Shown here: positions 53,052 to 60,893 of the stretch, one piece after another
Layout of the letters: every line of letters starts with the position of its first letter
Position numbering within the stretch: position 1 is the stretch's first letter
DNA from: SYFT01 sp964471115
Lineage (GTDB): Bacteria > Acidobacteriota > Vicinamibacteria > Vicinamibacterales > SCN-69-37
Direction: 5' to 3'
Length of the DNA stretch: 64,000 nucleotides
Assembly (NCBI GenBank): GCA_964471115.1
Contig: CAYYFE010000009.1
Coordinates: forward strand, 1 to 64,000
The notes under the pieces: generated by a model
Databases searched by the model: none
What the model saw: only the letters and a program-made list of their open reading frames with translations
What the model was told of the DNA's origin: nothing
Made by a program: the position numbers and the translations under genes

Positions 53052-53095
53052 CTGTTAACCTGAGGGTTGCTGGTTCGAGTCCAGTCCGAGGAGCC
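53052..53095 (+). repeat. 3' half of tRNA-Asn, distal copy
   Basis: These 44 bp match the anticodon-to-discriminator part of the tRNA-Asn (48362-48405) with two mismatches, including the anticodon GTT, T arm and acceptor strand. No 5' half precedes it, so it cannot give a tRNA. With the intact tRNA it frames 48407-53051 as inserted DNA. Confidence 0.88.
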
Positions 53096-53440
53096 GACGT
53101 CGCCTGGTCCATTCCGGAGACATGGGTCACACCCTATTCCGAGAACATGGGTAACAGTCTCGGACCGAACGGATTATCGATGGGTTCGAGGCGGCATGTC
53201 TCGTCATCGAAATACCCCAAGTCGTAGTGTATGAAGGTCACGAGCCAGATGTGGTCGTCGATCTGTCTGACGCCCACCTTTTGTCCGGCAAAGCCTGGGA
53301 CACCTTGATTCCTTCGTTTTGATGGCAGATCCGGCCGCATGTGATGATGATGGCCGCCGAGCCACGGCTTGGATGGTCCAGGGGCTCGAGGCCTCGGTAG
53401 GCCCAGGCCGGAGGGGGTGTAGAGGCTGGCGTTGGCGCCA
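53096..53440 (-). pseudogene. Decayed IS481-family transposase, copy B (3' end)
   Basis: Minus-strand pieces read WAYRGLEPLDHP, then DDHIWLVTFIHYDLGYFDD, RLEPIDNPFGPRLLP, the C-terminus of the same transposase as at 48504, in shifted frames. Two IS481-type terminal motifs (ATTCCGGAGACATGGGT near 53113 and ATTCCGAGAACATGGGTAAC near 53134) lie between it and the tRNA fragment. Between 53440 and 53687 an even weaker transposase-like stretch (VHNWRDQL) may be an IS3 OrfA relic; otherwise that space looks empty. Confidence 0.75.
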
Positions 53441-53686
53441 GCGCCACGTCACTAGGCCGTGCCGGTCGAGCGCAACATGCGCCGGCCATTGTTCGAACAA
53501 GTTGTCTGGCATCGTTTGCAGGGAGGACGTCAGTTGATCTCGCCAATTGTGCACGGCTTGTCCAACAGGCCGTGCCTTGAAGCCATCTCGGTGCTGCGCT
53601 AGACTTCCCCCCGTCCCAGCTACTCGGACGCCGCGGCGCTCGGGAGCCCTCGCCGGAAAGTCAAATTGAGAGGTCGGACCTTGTCC

Positions 53687-54700
53687 ATGAGTAACCAACG
53701 AAGCTGGTCCCTCAATACGATTCGGGCAATCGTCATATCCGCTGCCTTCCTTGGAGTCATCGCGGTGATCGTTGGAATAGCTATCGCTGATATCCGAGTG
53801 GTGCTGGCCGGCGTAGCATTCGCGGTCATGTCAGGCGGGGTCTTTCTCTTTGGAATCCAACAGGTGGGTCCCCAAGAGATCGGTCTTATCCTTCTGTTCG
53901 GGAAGCCGGTTCGCCAGATTGGGCCAGGCTTCGCCTGGGTGATCTTTCCTTGGAGTCTTATGCGCCATAGTGCGCTGACAATCGAGGAGCAGTACCCACA
54001 GGACGAGCCTAACGGAGATCGCGCTCCCATCTTTGTGACGCATGGCAAAGGTTCCCTGGGGGAGTCTGAACCGCTCGACAATCAACTAACAACCACAGTC
54101 AGCATCGTCTGCCGCTACAAGGTCGTGGACTTCGCACAGTTTCTCACGACCATCGGGGATTCTTCTCAACTCAGAAGACAAGTCCGTGACGTCGTCGTCA
54201 CAACAACGCAAGTGGAGTGCGCGAAAGAGCCTGTTGGTCGAAACCTAATGCGATTGCCTGATATCAACAGCGCGTTGACCAAGGCTGTCGAAGTACATAC
54301 GAGATCATGGGGCATTCAAGTCGTAAGCGTTACGCTCCAGAGCATCGACCTCGGCGGCGCCATCAACACCGCGCTGACAAATGTGCCGATTTCAATCATC
54401 AACAAGGAGATCAACAGAAATAACGCGCAGAAGATCTACTTTGAAGGGGTCGCACAGGCCGATGTTCACAAGGCCTTCCAGTTTGCGAAGGCGGAGGGCT
54501 ATAAGACAATTGCAAGAGAACTGAACATTCCTGAGGCGGTCGTGGTTTATCAGATTGACACCTTGGCCAATATGTGGCGAAGAAACAACGCGGACGTGAG
54601 CCTGATCGGCGGCGACATGGCGGAGGTCTTTAAGATGGTGACGGCGTTTGCAAAACTGACCGCCGCGGGCGACAGGAGTCAGTTGCCACCAGCTCCTTAA
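53687..54700 (+). CDS. SPFH/band-7 (stomatin-prohibitin) membrane protein
   Basis: The 337-residue protein has two N-terminal helices (about 11-34 and 36-56), then an SPFH domain beginning QQVGPQEIGLILLFGKPVRQ and including FVTHGKGSLGESEPLDNQLTT, RRQVRDVVVTTTQVECAK and SVTLQSIDLGGAIN. A C-terminal helical part (INKEINRNNAQKIYFEGVAQA) would drive oligomer formation. Such proteins organise membrane microdomains. The start is ATG 53687. The next gene begins six bases after its stop, so the two form a unit. GC is below that of the backbone. Confidence 0.85.
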   Translation: MSNQRSWSLNTIRAIVISAAFLGVIAVIVGIAIADIRVVLAGVAFAVMSGGVFLFGIQQVGPQEIGLILLFGKPVRQIGPGFAWVIFPWSLMRHSALTIEEQYPQDEPNGDRAPIFVTHGKGSLGESEPLDNQLTTTVSIVCRYKVVDFAQFLTTIGDSSQLRRQVRDVVVTTTQVECAKEPVGRNLMRLPDINSALTKAVEVHTRSWGIQVVSVTLQSIDLGGAINTALTNVPISIINKEINRNNAQKIYFEGVAQADVHKAFQFAKAEGYKTIARELNIPEAVVVYQIDTLANMWRRNNADVSLIGGDMAEVFKMVTAFAKLTAAGDRSQLPPAP

Positions 54701-54706
54701 CGCGCA

Positions 54707-56242
54707 ATGAAGAACGTGTTGGTGTATAGGAGGTGGACTCGTCGCCATGCCGCTTGGACATTCGGCGTACTGGTCGCCCTTGGAGGAGTAGTTCTGTACG
54801 TTGCGCAGTTCTTGATAACGGGTCGTCTTCCCTTTTTCAAGTACCCACCAGCCGAATACGTGGACGTTGGCGCATGTCCGTACGAAGGTTGTCGATACAA
54901 CGAGAAATGGTTAGCATTGGCTGACATCAGTACCTTCTCGAGACGGCCGTCGACCTTGGCTGAGCTGCAATCGGTCACTCCAGATCGAATAGTGCGGAGG
55001 GGCCAGTGGGTAACAACTCGAACTGGTATACAGATTGCCGCAAGAGACGAGGCACGGGTTGACCTGTCCGTGATGCCTGCTGCCTACGGCAGCAACGACA
55101 AGGGCCGGCCGCTCAGGGACGGCGAAGTTGTCTCGATCTACGGCGCCCTAGGGGAGGGTTGCTCGCGCGCTTGGATAGGCGGCAGCTTTCCGGTCATATG
55201 CGGTTTGATCGATGTCGACGGGAACGTCTCCCCGTCGGCTTGGCTGGTCGAAATTCAGTTGCCTGAGGGAGGCATCGCTTGGACGCTTGCAGGGGAGCAG
55301 TGGATCAGCCAGGCCGGCCTAAACCACAGAATGGCTCAGACTATCTCGAATAGTGAGATGTCGCTCGAGCAGAAGCTAGGCCTCATTCGGTCAGACATGC
55401 GTCTTGGTGGCGAGATCAACGGATCTCTCACGGTATATGGCGGGGACACGCCGTTGGAGGCGGCGGTCTTGAGTTCCAGCGTCCCGCTGCTACGAGCCCT
55501 GCGCGTCCTGGGGATGGATTTCAGCAGGGGGTGCGTCGCGCACATGGCCGCGTGGAACGCGCTGGAGTCGTCGCGTGAGGCAGCCCTCCAGTTCCTAATC
55601 GACAACGGCCTCGACCTCAGTTGCCTCGACCGTCCAGAGAACGGCACGAGCCCAGCGATCCATGAGTTCATCGCACGGGGCTTGGGAGCAGACCACTACC
55701 CCGTGGCCGAAGCAGTGCGGTTGGCGCGATTCTTGACCAGAAATGGGGTCGATGTGACGGCGCCAGACCACGCCGGGCGCACGGTTGTCGACTTGGCCGA
55801 GGAACGAAACAGGGCTGCGAATGGCCGGTTGTCGCCGTTGATCGAGGCGCTGCATGAACTGTCGTTCATTGCAAGATCCACACTGGCGTCTCCGTCGAGA
55901 ACTGATCCGAGTGCGTCCGTTCTTAGTGCGTTTTATGCCTTCGCACGGGGGGCGCCCAGTATCGCAACGTTCATGAGCGAAGAGGGCGCGCGCAATGCTG
56001 CGCTCTTCTGTCGAGACGACGAAGCGGTGGGGTGTCTGATTAGTAACTACAGGGATCTGGACAGGTTTGAGTCAGCCGACGCCGTCGCAATAGAAGTTGA
56101 CTCAGTTTCGGCTCGAGTAAGACTCCATTCGGAATGGCAGGCGCCGGGAGCGCTGGTCAAGCTGTGCCAGGTGTATCGTCTAACGCGAACGCCGCTTGGT
56201 TGGCAGATCGACTTCTTCGGTGGGGCTGACCCTTGTAGGTGA
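54707..56242 (+). CDS. Membrane-anchored ankyrin-like protein
   Basis: This 511-residue protein has one N-terminal helix (FGVLVALGGVVLYVAQFLI). An unrecognised extracytoplasmic or cytoplasmic domain follows with CPYEGCRYNEKW and LRDGEVVSIYGALGEGC (SH3-like look). Residues about 235-390 carry ankyrin-type repeats: GDTPLEAAVLSSSVPLLRAL, SREAALQFLIDNGLDLSCLD and ARFLTRNGVDVTAPDHAGRT. It is coupled to the SPFH gene, so it may be a client of that microdomain. The 3' end overlaps the convergent gene at 56180 by 63 bp, at the presumed island edge. Confidence 0.65.
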   Translation: MKNVLVYRRWTRRHAAWTFGVLVALGGVVLYVAQFLITGRLPFFKYPPAEYVDVGACPYEGCRYNEKWLALADISTFSRRPSTLAELQSVTPDRIVRRGQWVTTRTGIQIAARDEARVDLSVMPAAYGSNDKGRPLRDGEVVSIYGALGEGCSRAWIGGSFPVICGLIDVDGNVSPSAWLVEIQLPEGGIAWTLAGEQWISQAGLNHRMAQTISNSEMSLEQKLGLIRSDMRLGGEINGSLTVYGGDTPLEAAVLSSSVPLLRALRVLGMDFSRGCVAHMAAWNALESSREAALQFLIDNGLDLSCLDRPENGTSPAIHEFIARGLGADHYPVAEAVRLARFLTRNGVDVTAPDHAGRTVVDLAEERNRAANGRLSPLIEALHELSFIARSTLASPSRTDPSASVLSAFYAFARGAPSIATFMSEEGARNAALFCRDDEAVGCLISNYRDLDRFESADAVAIEVDSVSARVRLHSEWQAPGALVKLCQVYRLTRTPLGWQIDFFGGADPCR

Positions 56243-56800
56243 AGCGGAGCAGAGTTTATTGCTACGCCCACATGCGCGGCGCGTTGCAGGAGAGGGCTCC
56301 ACAGTCAGTACGGCCGAGAACCCTCGCTTGATCGCCCACATGATCGGCGTTCCCACACAGACCAGGTGCACAGCCAGCAGCGGCCAGCCCAGGCCGCCCG
56401 GCCAGCGGACGGCCGTGTCGAGATACAGACTGCGCACCCACGTCGTGGCCGGCAGCACGGCGAAGTTCATCGCGCAGAACACGAACGCGCCATACAGCGG
56501 ACCCACGAGCGCGACCGGCGCGCGGCGCACCGCGGCGCTGCGGCCAGCCATCCACACGAAGACGAGCGTCCAGCCCAGCGCCACGCCGAAGTGCATGACC
56601 AGCCCGACGGCGGCCATGAATGCGCCGCCGTCGATGGCCGCGCGACCAACGAGCGCCGAGGCCACGCCCCGAAGGACGGTCAACGGGCCGCGGCCCGCTT
56701 GAAACCACGACAGCGCAAACGCCGCGACGATGTCGAGGACGCCACAGGAGATCCATCCGAGCACGATGGCTCGCCCGCCGGCCGACACGCGTGCAGTCAT
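56180..56800 (-). CDS. Four-helix membrane protein, C-terminus perhaps altered by the island
   Basis: This 206-residue protein starts at ATG 56800. Four helices (about VLGWISCGVLDIVAAFALSW, GAFMAAVGLVMHFGVALGWT, PVALVGPLYGAFVFCAMNFA and GWPLLAVHLVCVGTPIMWAI) are typical of small uncharacterised inner-membrane proteins. The last ~40 residues are basic and hydrophilic and are encoded across the drop in GC at about 56245, so they may be foreign sequence read by chance. The overlap with the ankyrin gene fits an insertion that removed the original 3' end. Confidence 0.6.
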   Translation of the reverse strand: MTARVSAGGRAIVLGWISCGVLDIVAAFALSWFQAGRGPLTVLRGVASALVGRAAIDGGAFMAAVGLVMHFGVALGWTLVFVWMAGRSAAVRRAPVALVGPLYGAFVFCAMNFAVLPATTWVRSLYLDTAVRWPGGLGWPLLAVHLVCVGTPIMWAIKRGFSAVLTVEPSPATRRACGRSNKLCSASPTRVSPTEEVDLPTKRRSR

Positions 56801-56976
56801 CGTGGGCTCATGTGTGGTCCGCACAAGCCGCGGACTCCAGAAGTCGTCGGAACAAGACGAAGACTCTGCGAACCCGGGCGGATAAGTCAAGCCCTGACGG
56901 CCTGCTCACGGTTCCCTCACCACATGCTGACAAGAATCGCCGAACGGACGTCCATCCCCGGCCGTCTGTGGCGACC

Positions 56977-59406
56977 ATGGAACAGTGGCAGCGAGACTTC
57001 AAGCATGCGGCGCGGGGCCTGTTCAGAGCGCCCGGCTTCACCTTCATCGTCACGGCAACCCTGGCGCTGGCCATCGGCGCGACGACCGCAATCTTCAGCC
57101 TGGTCAAGGTCGTCCTGTTGGAGCCACTGCCGTATGCGGCGGCGGACCGGCTGGTGCACATTGGCGGCACGGCGCCCGGAACCGACCAGCCCGAGGAATT
57201 CGGCGTGGCCGACGAGTTGTACTTCGAGTACCGCGACAGCGCCCCTGGCATTGAAGAGATCGCGATCTACGGCACCGGGTCGTCCACCACGCGAGCCGAG
57301 GGGCTGGTGGACCAGCTGTTCGTGAGTCAGGCCACACCCTCGCTGTTCACGACCCTTGGGGTCCAGCCGCTGCATGGCCGGCTGCCCAACGACACCGATA
57401 CCGCGCAGGTCGTGGTGATCAGCCATTGGATGTGGGAGCAGTGGTTCAACAGCGATCTCGGCGTGATTGGCAAGAGCTACAGCTTTGCCGGCCAGACGCG
57501 TGAGGTGATCGGCGTCATGAAACCCGACTTCCGGTTCCCGGACGAACGCGTGGCGTTCTGGGTGCCGCTGCCGATTCGTCCGGCCCAGGTCACCCCGGGT
57601 GGGTTCGGCCCGCGAGCCGTCGCGCGCCTCGCGCCGGGCGTGGACGCCGAACAACTGCGCGCGCAACTGCAGCCCCTCGCCAAGCGCGTCCAGGAGCGCC
57701 TGGGTGGACCGGCGCCGTACGTGCGCATCATGGAGCGCCACCAGCCCATCGTGAAACCCCTGCGCGAGCAGATGGTCGGCCGCATGGGCACGGCGCTGTG
57801 GATCCTGTTCGGCACGGTCGCCATCGTGTTTCTCGTGGCGTGTGCGAACGTCGCGAACCTGTTCACCGTGCGCGCCGAGAACCGGCGCGGCGATCTCGCG
57901 GTGCGGCGCGCGCTGGGCGCCAGCCGGGCGGACCTGATCCGCATCCAGATGGCCGAGGCGTTGTGGCTGGCCGGGGCCGGCGGCGCCGTGGGTGCGGTGC
58001 TGGCGTGGATCGGGGCGCCGATGCTGGTTCGCGCGGCCCCCGAGGGCGTGGCCGGAGGCTTCGGCGGCGCGCCGATTCCCGGCCTGGCCACCGCCGGTCT
58101 CGATCCGTTGTCGCTCCTGTTTGCCGCTGGCATTTCCGGACTGGCCGCACTGGCGTTCGGCGTGTGGCCTGCCGTCCGCGTGGCCGCCTCACAACTGGGC
58201 GTCGTGCAGCAGTCCGGCCGCGGCGTGGTGGGCCGCCGCAGCGTCAGCCGCGATGTGCTCGTGATTCTGCAGACCGCGTCCGCGCTGGTGCTGCTGGTCG
58301 GCGCCGGCCTGCTCGCGCGCAGTTTCCTGCAACTGAATGCGGTCAACACCGGTTACGACACGAAGGACATCTTCACGTTCCAGATCGCGCCGAACCGGCC
58401 CGAGCTGAACGACCGGCTGTCACTCTCGCGTTTCCAGTACGTCTTCATGGACCGCCTCAAGGCCATCCCCGGCGTGGAGTCGGTCGGCTTCATCACGACG
58501 CTGCCGCTCGACGAGGGCGCCGGCTCGCAGAACCTCACCACCCCGGCCATTCTCGCCAGCGGCGCCGAGGCACCCCTGGTGCGGTTTGCAGCCGCCGGCG
58601 GCGAGTACTTCAAGGCCATGGGTATCGAACTGCGGAAGGGCCGGCTGTTCGATCGCGTCGAGGAGGAGCAGGGCATTCAGAACGTGATCGTCAGCCAGGC
58701 CGCGGCCGCCACGTTGTTCCCCAACGAAGATCCCATCGGCCGGCAGCTACGGCCCGCCACCGCGACGGGACCCACCTGGTTCACCGTCATCGGCGTGGTG
58801 GAGGACGTGTTGATCGACGACCTTCGTCGCAAGGCGCCGGAGCCGATGGTGTACCTGCCGGGCGCGGCGACATCCCCCGCCTACGTGCTGCGGTCCACGC
58901 GCGCCGACGAACTGGTCGCCGATGTGCGCGCGGTGGTGAAGGACATGATTCCCGAGTCGCCGATGTACCGCATCTTCACCATGGAGCAACTGGCCGGCAA
59001 CGCCATGGCCAGCCTGTCGTTCACGATGCTGATGGTGGGCCTGGCGGCCGGCATCACACTCGTGCTGGGCGCCGTGGGCCTCTACGGCGTGTTGTCGTAC
59101 CTGGCGGCGCAACGCGCCAAGGAGATCGGCGTGCGCATGGCCCTGGGCGCGGAAGCCGGCGCCGTGCAGCGCATGTTCCTGTGGCACGGCGCGCGCGTCG
59201 GGCTGGCGGGCATCGCCCTCGGCGCGCTCGCGGCTGCGGGCCTCACCGCCTACATCCAGTCGCTGCTCTTCGACGTGCAGCGCCTGGACCTGCTCTCGTT
59301 TGCCGCCACGGCCGGGCTGATGTTCCTCGTCACGCTCGTCGCCAGTTACGTGCCCGCCCGCCGCGCCTCGCGCGTCGACCCCCTGGCCGCTCTGCGCATG
59401 GAGTAG
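56977..59406 (+). CDS. ADOP-type ABC transporter permease (MacB/FtsX-like)
   Basis: The 809-residue protein starts at ATG 56977. The first helix has TATLALAIGATTAIFSLVKVVLL. The two FtsX blocks carry RAENRRGDLAVRRALGASRAD and RAKEIGVRMALGAEAGAVQRM, and the end is RRASRVDPLAALRME. It resembles the two upstream ADOPs closely but shows no nearby ATPase. Its substrate is unknown. Confidence 0.92.
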   Translation: MEQWQRDFKHAARGLFRAPGFTFIVTATLALAIGATTAIFSLVKVVLLEPLPYAAADRLVHIGGTAPGTDQPEEFGVADELYFEYRDSAPGIEEIAIYGTGSSTTRAEGLVDQLFVSQATPSLFTTLGVQPLHGRLPNDTDTAQVVVISHWMWEQWFNSDLGVIGKSYSFAGQTREVIGVMKPDFRFPDERVAFWVPLPIRPAQVTPGGFGPRAVARLAPGVDAEQLRAQLQPLAKRVQERLGGPAPYVRIMERHQPIVKPLREQMVGRMGTALWILFGTVAIVFLVACANVANLFTVRAENRRGDLAVRRALGASRADLIRIQMAEALWLAGAGGAVGAVLAWIGAPMLVRAAPEGVAGGFGGAPIPGLATAGLDPLSLLFAAGISGLAALAFGVWPAVRVAASQLGVVQQSGRGVVGRRSVSRDVLVILQTASALVLLVGAGLLARSFLQLNAVNTGYDTKDIFTFQIAPNRPELNDRLSLSRFQYVFMDRLKAIPGVESVGFITTLPLDEGAGSQNLTTPAILASGAEAPLVRFAAAGGEYFKAMGIELRKGRLFDRVEEEQGIQNVIVSQAAAATLFPNEDPIGRQLRPATATGPTWFTVIGVVEDVLIDDLRRKAPEPMVYLPGAATSPAYVLRSTRADELVADVRAVVKDMIPESPMYRIFTMEQLAGNAMASLSFTMLMVGLAAGITLVLGAVGLYGVLSYLAAQRAKEIGVRMALGAEAGAVQRMFLWHGARVGLAGIALGALAAAGLTAYIQSLLFDVQRLDLLSFAATAGLMFLVTLVASYVPARRASRVDPLAALRME

Positions 59407-59427
59407 AACTGGAACGGTCGCCATAAC

Positions 59428-59482
59428 TCACATGGAGACATGGAGTGCCGGGAGGGGATCCCGCCTCCAGTCCTCGTTGTGA
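59428..59482. repeat. Single hairpin relative of the 45-bp array unit
   Basis: The right half CCTCCAGTCCTCGTTGTGA equals the core of the array at 24546-25003. The left half (TCACATGGAGACATGGAGTG, then CGGGAGG) is a degraded inverted copy, so a hairpin can form. It again lies between two convergent genes and is followed by seven A residues. Confidence 0.7.
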
Positions 59483-59492
59483 AAAAAACGAT

Positions 59493-60806
59493 TCAGCGTT
59501 CGTAGTACGCCGACAGCTCCCGGTAGGCCCGGGATCGGAAGGCGAACAACGTCACGACCAGGCCCACGACGCCGGTCAGCGTGAAGACGAGCGCGATGCC
59601 GCGCGCCGGGCCGGTGCCGAACCAACCGCCGATGGCGGCCGCTCCGGCGCCGGTCGTCATGAAGGGGATCACCACGAACTCGGTGAGCGGGCCCATCAGA
59701 AACGCCGTGAGCGGGGATGCGGCCTGCTCCACGCTCTGCGCGAACCCGAAGACCCGGCCCTGGCGGTCGAGCGGCACCACCTTCTGCAGGGTGGTCTGTT
59801 CGGCCGCCTCGGCGTACGGGCCAATCAGCATCCAGATGAACATGCCGATGCACAACAGGACGATGGAGGATTGGATCGTGAAGAACATGCAAACGATCCA
59901 GGCCACTAGGTTCACGAGCAGCAGCGTGCGAACGGGCTTCGGCCCCACGCCGGTCTTGGAAATGGCGATGCCGCTGATGATGAACGCCGTGCTGATCAGT
60001 CCCCAGAGCAGGCCCCACGTCTGCACCGAGACCAGCGACAGGCCGTAGGCATCCATCAGCGCCATGAAGACGCCGCCCAGGAAGTTGTTGAAGGTGGCAA
60101 ACAGGATGAGCGCCATCAGGCCGCTGATGCCGCGAATGACGGTCAGCGTGCCCCTCAGGTCCACCGTCTTCTTCTCGTGGGGATTCGCGTCGGATGCGAT
60201 GACGTCACCCTCGACCCGGAGCGCCAGCAGGTGCGCAAAGCTCAGCAGCGTCAGCGCCAGGCCGAACAACAGCGTGTACCGCATGCCGCCCCAGGCCACC
60301 AGGAAACCACTGATGACCGAGGTCGTCAGAAACGCGACGCCGGTGGTCATGCCCACCAGCCCGTTGGCCCGGTCGCGCCGGTCCTCGGGCACCAGCACCG
60401 TCACCAGCGTGGGCAGTGCGATGCCGCGCAACGCGCCCGCCAGCACGCCGGCCATGATGAGGACGATGAAGATCCACAGATACGGGCTGGCGATGGTCCG
60501 CATCGTCCCGGCGTCGACCGACTCGTGCAGCGCGAGCGCCGCCGCGTAGAACAGGAACGAGACGGCGCTGGACCACAACATGACCGTCCGCTTGTAGTGG
60601 TGGTCGACCAGGCTGCCGAACCAGACGCCCGTGGCCGCGATCGACACCACGTAAATGCCGCCGATGGTGCCGGTGGCGAAGACCGACCGGGTCTCCAGAT
60701 ACACCCAGAACGTGATGGCAAACCACAGCGTGGAGTTGGTCACCGACGCGACGAGGGTGTTGGCGAGGATCTGGTGAAAGGTCGTCACGGTATGTGGGGG
60801 AAACAC
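59493..60806 (-). CDS. Major facilitator superfamily transporter
   Basis: The 437-residue protein has about 12 helices. The N-terminal half contains FGSLVDHHYKRTVMLWSSA, the MFS A-motif position between helices 2 and 3, and PEDRRDRANGLVGMTTGVA, as in MFS-3/enterobactin-exporter-like carriers. The second half has LDRQGRVFGFAQSVEQAASP. The substrate is unknown. The start is GTG 60806, or GTG 60788. Convergent with the ADOP before it and divergent from the one after. Confidence 0.88.
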   Translation of the reverse strand: MFPPHTVTTFHQILANTLVASVTNSTLWFAITFWVYLETRSVFATGTIGGIYVVSIAATGVWFGSLVDHHYKRTVMLWSSAVSFLFYAAALALHESVDAGTMRTIASPYLWIFIVLIMAGVLAGALRGIALPTLVTVLVPEDRRDRANGLVGMTTGVAFLTTSVISGFLVAWGGMRYTLLFGLALTLLSFAHLLALRVEGDVIASDANPHEKKTVDLRGTLTVIRGISGLMALILFATFNNFLGGVFMALMDAYGLSLVSVQTWGLLWGLISTAFIISGIAISKTGVGPKPVRTLLLVNLVAWIVCMFFTIQSSIVLLCIGMFIWMLIGPYAEAAEQTTLQKVVPLDRQGRVFGFAQSVEQAASPLTAFLMGPLTEFVVIPFMTTGAGAAAIGGWFGTGPARGIALVFTLTGVVGLVVTLFAFRSRAYRELSAYYER

Positions 60807-60893
60807 GTATTGTGCGGGGTGTTTTGCGCAAATATCAAGGAACGCTCATCGAATGGTGATAACCGGCGGACTCGTCCTGCGTAATCTCTGGCT

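Noticed and set aside
53052..53095. A second functional tRNA-Asn
   Set aside because: The D arm and 5' acceptor strand are missing, and CCA is not complete.
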